A stretch of DNA of 5,777 nt from Eubacteriales Family XIII. Incertae Sedis bacterium (GTDB lineage: Bacteria; Bacillota_A; Clostridia; Peptostreptococcales; Anaerovoracaceae). A program made the position numbers and the translations under genes. Every line of letters begins with the position of its first letter. Position 1 is the first letter of the stretch. This document shows positions 1 to 5,208 of the stretch, one piece after another. The notes below the pieces were generated by a model, which saw nothing but the letters and a program-made list of their open reading frames with translations, was not told the DNA's origin and searched no databases. The stretch is from positions 1-5,777 of the forward strand of contig JAITLA010000152.1 in assembly GCA_031278145.1 (NCBI GenBank). Direction: 5' to 3'.

Positions 1-245
1 ATGCCGAGCAAGGCGCCCACGCCCGTGCCCGCCAAGCGGTTGCGCCCGCTCTTGAGGGATTTCTCCACGCTGTCCTGCATGCAGATGACGGCGGCCGTGC
101 AGGCCAAAAAGGCGTCGAAGTTCGTGGTATAGCCGAAGGGCGCCGCAAGCCGGTAGAGCAGCATGCAGATCAGAACGGACAGGGCCGTTTTCACCGTTCG
201 CATCCCTATCGTCAGTGGATGTCTTTTTTTGTCTTGATCTTTCAT
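1..245 (-). CDS. Aromatic acid exporter / FUSC-family membrane protein (N-terminal part)
   Basis: This is the start of a minus-strand gene cut by the left edge; 81 codons are visible. The protein begins MKDQDKKRHPLTIGMRTVKT, followed by a hydrophobic segment (about residues 20-35, ALSVLICMLLYRLAAPFG). A second apolar stretch (about 46-57) ends in AAVICMQDSVEKSL, and a basic SGRNRLAGTGVGALLG segment leads into the next membrane helix. The AAVICMQ...S...G.NR..GT..G pattern is typical of the aromatic acid exporter / FUSC-like (ArAE, DUF939-type) family, inner-membrane proteins thought to export small aromatic or organic compounds. The start at 245 was chosen because it gives a short cytoplasmic N-terminus before the first helix. 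The Shine-Dalgarno site is weak (GGAAA about 10 nt upstream). Met15 is an alternative start. A good promoter lies 80-110 bp upstream. The substrate cannot be told. Confidence 0.8.
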   Translation of the reverse strand, partial: MKDQDKKRHPLTIGMRTVKTALSVLICMLLYRLAAPFGYTTNFDAFLACTAAVICMQDSVEKSLKSGRNRLAGTGVGALLG

Positions 246-323
246 TCCGATAAATTTCCGAATATCGCGCAAACGCGGGCGGCGAAGGAAGACCGCGCGG
301 ATTTTTCTCTCTTGCCGATAACC

Positions 324-353
324 AGTATACCATGCCGGCGCATAGGCGTTCAA
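324..353 (-). promoter_or_regulatory. Sigma-A promoter for the exporter gene
   Basis: On the minus strand, TTGAAC (353-348) and TATACT (329-324) are separated by 18 bp. The expected start of transcription is near 317, giving a leader of about 70 nt before the exporter start codon. Each hexamer differs from the sigma-A consensus at one or two positions. The -35 lies inside the inverted repeat at 349-367 shared with the opposite promoter. Confidence 0.65.
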
Positions 354-367
354 GATTAACTCTTGAA
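349..367. promoter_or_regulatory. Inverted repeat spanning both divergent -35 elements (candidate operator)
   Basis: TTCAAGA (349-355) and TCTTGAA (361-367) form a perfect 7-bp inverted repeat with a 5-bp AT-rich centre (TTAAC). Most of the -35 of the leftward promoter falls in one arm and most of the -35 of the rightward promoter in the other, so one bound dimer could block both. The symmetry may instead simply reflect two similar -35 hexamers placed back to back. No regulator gene is visible nearby. Confidence 0.45.
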
Positions 368-391
368 ATGCCCGCGATAAAATAGTAATAT
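363..391 (+). promoter_or_regulatory. Sigma-A promoter for the unknown/TIR gene pair
   Basis: TTGAAA (363-368) and TAATAT (386-391) are separated by 17 bp, in a locally AT-rich stretch that stands out from the GC-rich surroundings. The predicted transcription start is near 398, about 60 nt before the preferred start codon at 460. It is arranged back to back with the exporter promoter. Confidence 0.65.
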
Positions 392-459
392 AGTATCAGA
401 ATCGGCAGGGACTTGTGCGGCCATGCGCAAAGTCCTGCGGCGGGAAAGGATTTTTGACA

Positions 460-972
460 ATGCGCGTGTCATCGAGGGGCGGATCGGCGCCGATCCCCGG
501 CCTGCGCGACAAGGACGCCGCGAGCGGAGAGCTTCGCTGCCGCGTCGTGCGCAAACACATAGGCGACAGGCCGCCGGGCAAGCCCAACTGGAACAAGATT
601 CCGACAAAGAAAAAGCCGCTCCTGCACGAGAACGAATGGGAGAAGCTCATAGCGAGCTCCGCCGTCAAGGACGCCGTCCGCGGCAGAGCGATGTCGGGGC
701 AATCCGAGAGGCTGCTCGTGGATTACATCTCGCAGCGGTCCCCCGACCGCAGGCGCATGTACGAAATCCTCTTCAGCCGCTACGGCGACAAGCTTGAGGC
801 CTACAGCGCCGGGGACGGCAGCAACATGCGAAACGTGAACGGCATGTGGGAATACGACCTCACGCAGGCCGAGGCGCGCCTCGTGGAGGGCTTCATGCGC
901 ATCTACGCGCCGGCCTTCGAAGCGGCGCGCGCCGATTTTCTCACGGGCCGCCACCTGTTTCGGGAGATCTGA
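460..972 (+). CDS. Hypothetical protein upstream of the TIR gene (170 aa)
   Basis: I do not recognise this protein. It has 170 residues, no signal peptide and no membrane segment, so it should be cytoplasmic. The N-terminal third is basic and Gly/Pro-rich, with a lysine-rich patch (PGKPNWNKIPTKKKP, about residues 39-53). The rest looks mostly helical with mixed charges, including ENEWEKLIASSAVKDAVRG, SPDRRRMYEILFSRYGDKLEAY and a C-terminal MWEYDLTQAEARLVEGFMRIYAPAFEAARADF stretch. The ATG at 460 was chosen because AAAGGA (445-450) sits 9 nt upstream. An in-frame GTG at 415 with a weaker CAGGG site would add 15 residues. G/C-biased third codon positions support it as a real gene. The TIR-protein gene follows after 73 bp on the same strand with no terminator between, so the two probably share a transcript and possibly a job. 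That link is inferred from position only. Confidence 0.75.
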   Translation: MRVSSRGGSAPIPGLRDKDAASGELRCRVVRKHIGDRPPGKPNWNKIPTKKKPLLHENEWEKLIASSAVKDAVRGRAMSGQSERLLVDYISQRSPDRRRMYEILFSRYGDKLEAYSAGDGSNMRNVNGMWEYDLTQAEARLVEGFMRIYAPAFEAARADFLTGRHLFREI

Positions 973-1045
973 GCGCGCCGCTTGCGCGCCGGGGAAGGGC
1001 CGGGCGTTTGACGATGCGCGCCGGGTGGAATGAGGAGAAGGGAAT

Positions 1046-1864
1046 ATGCGGTACTTATTGTATGACTTGGGAACGGTCGCCGGCGGCGAGGTGGAGGTGA
1101 CGCTCGGCTACGCGGCCAACGTCCTGATCCTGAACGAGGAAAACTACGCCCTCTACAAGGAGAACAAGCCGCCCCGCTTCATCGGGGGCTATATCGAGCG
1201 CGCCCCCTACAAGATCGCTCTGCCGGAGGGGGGCCATTGGCTCACGATCATCGACTCGGGCAGCTTCTTCTCCAAGATCCGCGCGCTCGTGCGATTTCTC
1301 CCCGCGGACGGCGGCGCGGCCGTCGTCCCGGAGCCCGTGATATGCGAACGGCTCTCCACCGAAAACGCGCCCGCGGAGAGCTTCGCCGAAGCCGTCCGGC
1401 GCTACAGGCTGCGGGCCTTCATCCTGCACTATTACAAAGACCGCGAAAACATGGCCCTGCCGCTCGCGCGGGCGCTCGAGGAGGAGGGCCTGCCCGTTTT
1501 CCACGACGATTTCATGCTGGAACCCGGGGATGATTTGGAGGACAGGATACGAACCGGCATCACCCGGTACAAGTTCGGCATCGTGATCCTCTCCCGCGCC
1601 TTCGTGCGCATCGGCTGGCAGGCCGCCGGCATCCGCTGCCTCTACGACGAATTGGCGTCCGAATACAAGGATATCCATCCGGTGTGGCACAACATCACAA
1701 AGAACGATCTGGCGAACTTCCTGCCGGTGCTGGAGCGCTTCATCCCGGAAAAACCCGGCGCCGGCGGCATCCCCGCAATCGTCCGGGACGTCGTCGGCCT
1801 GCTGTGGCCGAATCCGCCCGCCGGCTCCGATGTGAGGGGGCAGGCCGCCACCACAAGCCTTTAA
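1046..1864 (+). CDS. DUF1883 + TIR domain protein
   Basis: The protein has 272 residues. Residues 1-85 resemble DUF1883, a small beta-rich domain of unknown function: YDLGTVAGGEVEVTL, then AANVLILNEENYALYK, GGYIERAPYKIALPEGGHW and a closing IIDSG strand. A linker (about 86-120) leads to a TIR domain (about 122-238). Its visible TIR features are strand A (AFILHYYKDREN), the ALEEEGLPVFHDDFMLEPGDDL box, the FGIVILSRAFVRIGW box and the HPVWHNITKNDL segment. Many bacterial TIR domains cleave NAD+ or make cyclic ADP-ribose-type signals in anti-phage defence. In such TIRs a catalytic Glu usually lies four residues after the conserved Trp (W...EL); here W191 is followed by QAAGI, so Gly195 occupies that place. 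The domain may therefore be non-enzymatic, or use another residue such as Glu202. The start is supported by AGGAG (1033-1037) 8 nt upstream. It is probably co-transcribed with the 170-residue gene before it. The domain calls are strong; the defence role is inferred. Confidence 0.88.
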   Translation: MRYLLYDLGTVAGGEVEVTLGYAANVLILNEENYALYKENKPPRFIGGYIERAPYKIALPEGGHWLTIIDSGSFFSKIRALVRFLPADGGAAVVPEPVICERLSTENAPAESFAEAVRRYRLRAFILHYYKDRENMALPLARALEEEGLPVFHDDFMLEPGDDLEDRIRTGITRYKFGIVILSRAFVRIGWQAAGIRCLYDELASEYKDIHPVWHNITKNDLANFLPVLERFIPEKPGAGGIPAIVRDVVGLLWPNPPAGSDVRGQAATTSL

Positions 1865-1892
1865 ACGTCAAAAAGGAAACCTTCGCGACAAC

Positions 1893-1921
1893 TGGACAAT
1901 TGCGTACCCGTGCGGTATAAT
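1893..1921 (+). promoter_or_regulatory. Strong sigma-A promoter for the 112-aa protein and probably the SLH protein
   Basis: TGGACA (1893-1898), one mismatch from TTGACA, is followed after 17 bp by a perfect TATAAT (1916-1921). Transcription should start near 1928. This leaves an untranslated leader of about 170 nt before the ATG at 2098. The promoter begins only 29 bp after the TIR stop codon, and no terminator separates them. Confidence 0.8.
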
Positions 1922-1929
1922 AAAGACAA

Positions 1930-1966
1930 GAGCCCCGCAGAACCGGTCGTCCGGTCGCGGGCGCTC
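1930..1966 (+). other. Long stem-loop at the 5' end of the leader transcript
   Basis: GAGCCCCGC (1930-1938) pairs with GCGGG-c-GCTC (1957-1966) with a single bulged C. Inside it ACCGG (1942-1946) pairs with CCGGT (1951-1955) around a TCGT loop. Together this gives about 14 base pairs beginning within a few nucleotides of the predicted transcription start. No T-run follows, so it is not a terminator. It could protect the mRNA 5' end or be part of a larger regulatory fold; I do not recognise a known riboswitch class. Confidence 0.5.
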
Positions 1967-1987
1967 CTCACATCCGTTCGGGACAAG

Positions 1988-2060
1988 CGGGCCGGTGCAA
2001 CGCCGCATCCGCACCGCACACCCCGCCGCGCGAATGGCGCGCGCGGGCCCGACCACCGGC
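1988..2060 (+). other. GC-rich inverted repeats in the leader (possible long-range fold)
   Basis: Several mutually exclusive pairings exist here. CGGGCC (1988-1993) can pair with GGCCCG (2046-2051). GCCGGTG (1991-1997) can pair with CACCGGC (2054-2060). CGGTGC (1993-1998) can pair with GCACCG (2011-2016). CCGCGCG (2026-2032) can pair with CGCGCGG (2040-2046). Competing pairings are what a switching leader would show, but GC-rich DNA produces them by chance as well. The segment lies just before the ribosome binding region. Confidence 0.3.
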
Positions 2061-2083
2061 GCAAACGCTTTGGGAGGATCACT

Positions 2084-2137
2084 TTGGATCTTTTGATATG
2101 GAAAGCAACGAAAAGACGAATGCCAACATTCGCATAG
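2084..2137 (+). CDS. Possible 17-codon leader peptide overlapping the next gene's start
   Basis: The best Shine-Dalgarno site of this region, GGGAGG (2072-2077), lies 6 nt before a TTG at 2084. It is 20 nt before the ATG at 2098, too far to serve that ATG well. From the TTG a short frame reads MDLLIWKATKRRMPTFA and stops at 2137, overlapping the first 40 nt of the 112-residue gene out of frame. It could couple translation of the two frames. Alternatively, the TTG is irrelevant and the weaker GGA at 2086-2088 serves the ATG. This is a speculative call. Confidence 0.25.
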   Translation: MDLLIWKATKRRMPTFA

Positions 2138-2436
2138 AACTGTATCATGACGGCTTGCTGGTCGCCGCCTTGGGCAATTACATGTCGCACGTTTCCCGAA
2201 TCGAGATCGAAAACGTGCTGTTCGCACCGCCCATCGCCGCGATCACAAAATGCAACAAGACTTTCGTGCGCGGCGTCATCGATTCACGGGAAACGAGGGT
2301 GCCCATGTTTACGGCCGAAGAGCCGATAGAAAATTCCGCCGACATCCGTTCCGCCATCGGCAATATGACGGTACGGGTCAACGTGGAGGCGGAACGCCTC
2401 AAGATGCAAAGAAGCATCCGCACCGTTCAAGGATAG
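2098..2436 (+). CDS. Hypothetical protein (112 aa) upstream of the SLH protein
   Basis: I do not recognise this protein. It has 112 residues with no signal peptide or membrane helix. Alternating hydrophobic stretches suggest a mainly beta fold (IRIELYHDGLLVAAL, RIEIENVLFAPPIAAITK, MTVRVNVEAERLKM), with an acidic loop TAEEPIENSADI in the middle. There are no catalytic motifs I can name. The ATG at 2098 is the only start that keeps the frame open, because no in-frame start exists upstream. Its own Shine-Dalgarno site is weak, with GGA 9 nt before it. Codon third positions are less G/C-biased than in the neighbouring genes, which might mean a different history. The SLH-protein gene begins 66 bp downstream on the same strand with no terminator between, so the strong promoter at 1893-1921 probably drives both. 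A link to the cell surface is only a guess from this position. Confidence 0.75.
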   Translation: MESNEKTNANIRIELYHDGLLVAALGNYMSHVSRIEIENVLFAPPIAAITKCNKTFVRGVIDSRETRVPMFTAEEPIENSADIRSAIGNMTVRVNVEAERLKMQRSIRTVQG

Positions 2437-2502
2437 ATTGCGCGCCGCAGCGCCTTCGTCCGCGATAAGTCGATATTTCACGGTTGTCCGGAGATTGATC
2501 GC

Positions 2503-4758
2503 ATGAAGATGAATTTGAGAGTATGCACCGTCGCCGCATTTCTGCTCTTGTCTGTCCTGTCCTGCGCCCTTCTGCGGGAAACGCCCGTATACGGCGCGTC
2601 CAATTTCGTGGACACGGTGTGGCACTGGGCCGACGAGGAGATTCGCAGCGCCGTGGATTACGGTTATATCAACGGATACACCGACGGCAGATTCCTGCCC
2701 GACGCGGCCATCAAGCGCTCCGAGTTCGTCAAGGTCGTGAACGCGGCCATGGGCTATTCGGAGCTCGGCAACATCGCTTTTTCGGACGTACCGTCCTACG
2801 AATGGTATTACAACGAGGTGCGCAAGGCCGCAGCCGCGGGCTACATCGCGGGCTATGGCGGCGGCGCCTGGTTCGCGCCCGACAATCCCATCACGCGCGA
2901 AGAGGTTGCGACGGTGCTCTTTCGGATATCCCCGGGCGAGAGCTCGACCAAGACGCCGAAGGGGCTCGTGGACGCGAAGGAGATAGGGGAATGGGCCGTG
3001 GCGGCCGTGAACTCCGCCTACACCAAAGGCTATCTGAGCGGCTATCCCGACGGCAACTTCTACCCCAAGCGCAACCTGACGCGCGCGGAAACCGTCAAGG
3101 TCATCAACAAGATCCTCGGCATCGATCAGGATTCGCGGGCCATCACGGAACTTGCGCTCTCGGACTACAACAACGTGCGGGCGGTCGTGAACGCCACGTC
3201 GCGGCTCAGCGGCACCCTGTACTGGGTCCTGCTCGAAAACCCCCGCACCGCCCCGAGCGCCCTGCAGATCTCGCAGGGCAAGGACGCGACCGGCGCGGCC
3301 GCACCCAAGAAGGGCAACGTGAAGGTGAAGGCCTACGAGCGGGCCTCCATCACCGCGGACGGCCTCACGGCAAACAAGCCCTATACGATGTACGCGACGG
3401 TGAAAGGGAGCGACGGCAAGCTGTCCAACATGCGGAGCCTGTACTTCAACACCGAGGACGAGGCCAACATGGGCGAGAACTGGATCAGCTCCTTCGGGGT
3501 CGGCACAATCACCGAAACCGGCGCCCTTCTGACGGTGCAGTCCACGGAAAAGGGTACCTTCTACTGGGTGCTCGTCGAGAACAGCGCGGGCAAGCCCTCG
3601 CAGACGAACATCGCCGCAGGCAACGACAAAGGCGGCGACAAGGCGCTGCAATCGGGCAATGTGCCGATTGATCGGAACAGAAGCCTGACCGTCGAGCTGA
3701 CGGGCCTCAAGGTCGGGAGCGGCTACGACGTTTACGGCTACGTCGCGAAGAACGCGGACGAGTTCTCCAAGGTCGAATCGCGCGCCTTCACGACCACCGG
3801 CGTGGGCACGCCGACCATCCGAAGCCTGAGCGCGGTCATCAACAGCGCCAACATGCTCGAGATAACGGTCAGCGTCAACGCCAAGGGGACCTTCCACTGG
3901 ATTGCCGTGGCGGAGAGCGGCAACGCCCTGCCGCCCACGCCCGAAAAGGTCAAGGCCGGCGCCGCCAACGCAAACCAGACCGTTGGCGCGAAGGGCAGCG
4001 TCCCGGGCGTGGAGAATACCTTTACGACCACCGCCGCGATCTCGATGAATACGAAATACCGCGTGTACGCCTGCCTCGAAGGCCCCTCCGGCGCGCTCTC
4101 CCCCGTTTCCTACACGGGGCTTGTGGAGAAAACGACGCAATCCGGCGCCCTGACCGGCCTGACGCTCAGCGCGGAGGGCGGGCGCTTGGTCAGCGGCTTC
4201 AGCTTTGACGTGAACGCGCGGAGCTATCCGAACATCGTCGTGACAAACGGCAGCTCCTACATCGTCGTGCGACCCGTGGCCTCCGCGAGCACGGATATCA
4301 TCGTGGACGGGAGCATCGTGGCGAGCGGCGCGACGGCACGCATCCTCCTGCCGAGCACGGCGGGCGAAACGCGCAGCTTCACCGTCGAAACATCCGAATC
4401 GGGCAAGAGCAAGCAGGTCTACACCTTCACCGTGCGCGAGAACACGCCCAAACCGGACGACGTGTACGTGTCCGGCGCGGATCCCGAAAATCCGAAGCCC
4501 TCATCGGACAAGGTCTACACGAGCTACGTGCCCGAAAACTACAAGAGCGTGAACATCTCCGTCAGCTTCGGCTCGGAATTCACCTGCGTGCTCGTGCAGG
4601 GGACCACGCGCACGACCGTGCGGAGCGGGGAGCGGCGGACCATAACCCTGAACGAGGGCGGCGACGGCACAAAGACCGATATCACCATCGAGCTGTCAGG
4701 CCCCACAAACGGCGGCGACAAAGACAGCTTCACCCTGTCCGTCGTCAAGAGGCGGTAA
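2503..4758 (+). CDS. Secreted SLH-domain cell-surface protein with FN3-like repeats and a cadherin-like domain
   Basis: The protein has 751 residues and is probably held on the cell wall. Residues 1-32 form a signal peptide: basic MKMNLR, hydrophobic core VAAFLLLSVLSCALL, likely cleavage near VYGA-S. Three SLH domains follow at about 35-84, 92-142 and 155-206. Their wall-binding motifs are seen as KRSE (71-74), TREE (131-134) and TRAE (193-196); in this family they bind pyruvylated secondary cell-wall polymer. Next come three FN3-like repeats of about 105 residues (about 214-317, 327-432 and 436-541). Each carries a G-T-(L/F)-(Y/H)-W core at residues 237, 351 and 462 and a late Y-x-(V/M)-Y-(G/A) strand. 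Residues 549-646 fit a cadherin-like beta-sandwich (LTGLTLSAEGG to YTFTVREN). The last 100 residues are a more divergent, similar beta domain. The start is supported by GGAG (2490-2493) 9 nt upstream. No enzyme domain is seen, so an S-layer, scaffold or adhesin role is inferred. Confidence 0.92.
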   Translation: MKMNLRVCTVAAFLLLSVLSCALLRETPVYGASNFVDTVWHWADEEIRSAVDYGYINGYTDGRFLPDAAIKRSEFVKVVNAAMGYSELGNIAFSDVPSYEWYYNEVRKAAAAGYIAGYGGGAWFAPDNPITREEVATVLFRISPGESSTKTPKGLVDAKEIGEWAVAAVNSAYTKGYLSGYPDGNFYPKRNLTRAETVKVINKILGIDQDSRAITELALSDYNNVRAVVNATSRLSGTLYWVLLENPRTAPSALQISQGKDATGAAAPKKGNVKVKAYERASITADGLTANKPYTMYATVKGSDGKLSNMRSLYFNTEDEANMGENWISSFGVGTITETGALLTVQSTEKGTFYWVLVENSAGKPSQTNIAAGNDKGGDKALQSGNVPIDRNRSLTVELTGLKVGSGYDVYGYVAKNADEFSKVESRAFTTTGVGTPTIRSLSAVINSANMLEITVSVNAKGTFHWIAVAESGNALPPTPEKVKAGAANANQTVGAKGSVPGVENTFTTTAAISMNTKYRVYACLEGPSGALSPVSYTGLVEKTTQSGALTGLTLSAEGGRLVSGFSFDVNARSYPNIVVTNGSSYIVVRPVASASTDIIVDGSIVASGATARILLPSTAGETRSFTVETSESGKSKQVYTFTVRENTPKPDDVYVSGADPENPKPSSDKVYTSYVPENYKSVNISVSFGSEFTCVLVQGTTRTTVRSGERRTITLNEGGDGTKTDITIELSGPTNGGDKDSFTLSVVKRR

Positions 4759-4786
4759 GCGTGCCCCGCGCACGAACGAAACGAAC

Positions 4787-4834
4787 AAGGGCCGGCGCGT
4801 CCCCGTGATACGGACGGGACGCGCCGGCCCTTTC
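4787..4834 (+). terminator. Strong intrinsic terminator after the SLH gene
   Basis: GGGCCGGCGCGTCCC (4789-4803) pairs perfectly with its complement at 4816-4830. Two A-T pairs extend it at the base (4787-4788 with 4831-4832), giving 17 bp with a 12-nt loop. A TTTCT run follows at 4831-4835. It begins 28 bp after the stop codon of the surface protein. Confidence 0.92.
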
Positions 4835-4882
4835 TAAGATATGCGGCATATGCCGGCTTCAAAGCGCTATGTGTCCATCTTT

Positions 4883-4954
4883 GTCCATCCTTTGTTGTTT
4901 TCATACATCGGTTTGCAACACCAACCGTATTTTACGACAAAGGATGGATTTTTT
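4883..4954 (+). terminator. Second hairpin with T-run (back-up terminator or small-RNA 3' end)
   Basis: TCCATCCTTTGT (4884-4895) and ACAAAGGATGGA (4937-4948) are a perfect 12-bp inverted repeat. G-U and further pairs extend it to about 16 bp (4883-4898 with 4934-4949). The 35-nt loop contains its own CGGTT/AACCG stem (4909-4913 with 4923-4927). TTTTTT (4949-4954) follows directly. This fits a terminator for plus-strand transcripts, but the long loop is unusual and the main terminator already lies 50 bp upstream. It could end a small RNA or be an unrelated repeat. Confidence 0.45.
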
Positions 4955-5022
4955 CATTGGCCTGCCATGCTACCGCTCATTCTATTCACACCGGCGCCGC
5001 CGGTGGTTTCGACGGCCAATGA
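4954..5022 (+). other. Nested inverted repeats in the argC upstream gap
   Basis: TCATTGGCC (4954-4962) pairs perfectly with GGCCAATGA (5014-5022). It encloses a tight hairpin, CACCGGC (4989-4995) with GCCGGTG (4999-5005). This stands directly after the hairpin at 4883-4954, so about 140 bp here consist almost entirely of paired segments. No open frame with a ribosome binding site was found. It may be a structured RNA or DNA element of unknown type. Confidence 0.35.
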
Positions 5023-5060
5023 CGCGAGGAAGGCTCCGCCCCGGCGTCCGCCCGAGCAAT

Positions 5061-5090
5061 TTGCATAAATATGCACAAGTTCGCGATAAT
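5061..5090 (+). promoter_or_regulatory. Upstream argC promoter (P1) overlapping the ARG-box-like site
   Basis: TTGCAT (5061-5066) and GATAAT (5085-5090) are separated by 18 bp. It is weaker than the downstream promoter. Its -35 lies inside the ARG-box-like palindrome, an arrangement that would let a bound repressor block it. Transcription would start near 5097. Confidence 0.4.
5062..5075. promoter_or_regulatory. ARG-box-like operator (ArgR/AhrC site)
   Basis: TGCATAAATATGCA is a palindrome that matches the core ArgR/AhrC operator pattern TGNATWWWWATNCA at every fixed position. Its place 134 bp upstream of the argC start codon fits arginine-responsive control of arginine synthesis. A degenerate half-matching copy lies at 5093-5106, ending in ATTCA, 31 bp away and directly before the -35 of the main promoter. 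The match is seen directly; binding by ArgR is inferred from the family. Confidence 0.7.
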
Positions 5091-5114
5091 ATTAATTTTT
5101 TATTCATTTTTCTG

Positions 5115-5142
5115 TTGACAAGCCTCGCGGAACGTGTATAAT
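5115..5142 (+). promoter_or_regulatory. Consensus sigma-A promoter (P2) for argC
   Basis: Perfect TTGACA (5115-5120) and perfect TATAAT (5137-5142) are separated by 16 bp. A very AT-rich stretch (5086-5111) just upstream resembles an UP element. Transcription should start near 5150, about 60 nt before argC. Confidence 0.88.
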
Positions 5143-5208
5143 AGAAGAAGTCGCGTCGGCGGGCCGCTTCGATAAGGGCCCTGCGCGGCGCATCGGAGGA
5201 CGCGCGGA

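Noticed and set aside
423..797. Plus-strand frame starting with ATG at 423
   Set aside because: It gives an Arg/Gln-rich product typical of a shifted GC-rich frame, has no ribosome site at proper distance, and is covered by the better frame starting at 460.
973..989. GCGCGC-cgctt-GCGCGC hairpin between the 170-aa and TIR genes as a terminator
   Set aside because: It has only 6 bp and no T-run follows, and the next gene starts 57 bp later with a good ribosome site. It is more likely chance in GC-rich DNA.
469..1690. Minus-strand open frames opposite the 170-aa and TIR genes (469-954 and 1055-1690)
   Set aside because: They are low-complexity Arg/Ala/Val/Gly products without ribosome sites, lying fully antisense to better supported genes.
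2284..4140. Open frame of 618 codons on the minus strand opposite the SLH gene
   Set aside because: It is a mirror of the GC-biased codon use of the plus-strand gene. Its product is Arg/Gly/Val/His-rich with no domain, and the plus-strand frame has clear SLH domains, a signal peptide and a ribosome site.
4884..4948. Miniature transposon (MITE) bounded by 12-bp inverted repeats
   Set aside because: No target-site duplication is visible at the ends, and the element is only 65 bp. The T6 run directly after the stem fits a terminator better, though extra copies elsewhere in the genome would reopen this.
4989..5022. T-box-like antiterminator before argC (GGTGG...)
   Set aside because: The conserved T-box sequence GGTGGNACCGCG is absent, there is no specifier-loop leader, and the segment lies upstream of both argC promoters.
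4841..5141. Two overlapping plus-strand frames in the argC upstream gap (75 and 90 codons)
   Set aside because: They have no ribosome binding site, run through the hairpins and the ARG-box/promoter region, and resemble no protein that I know.
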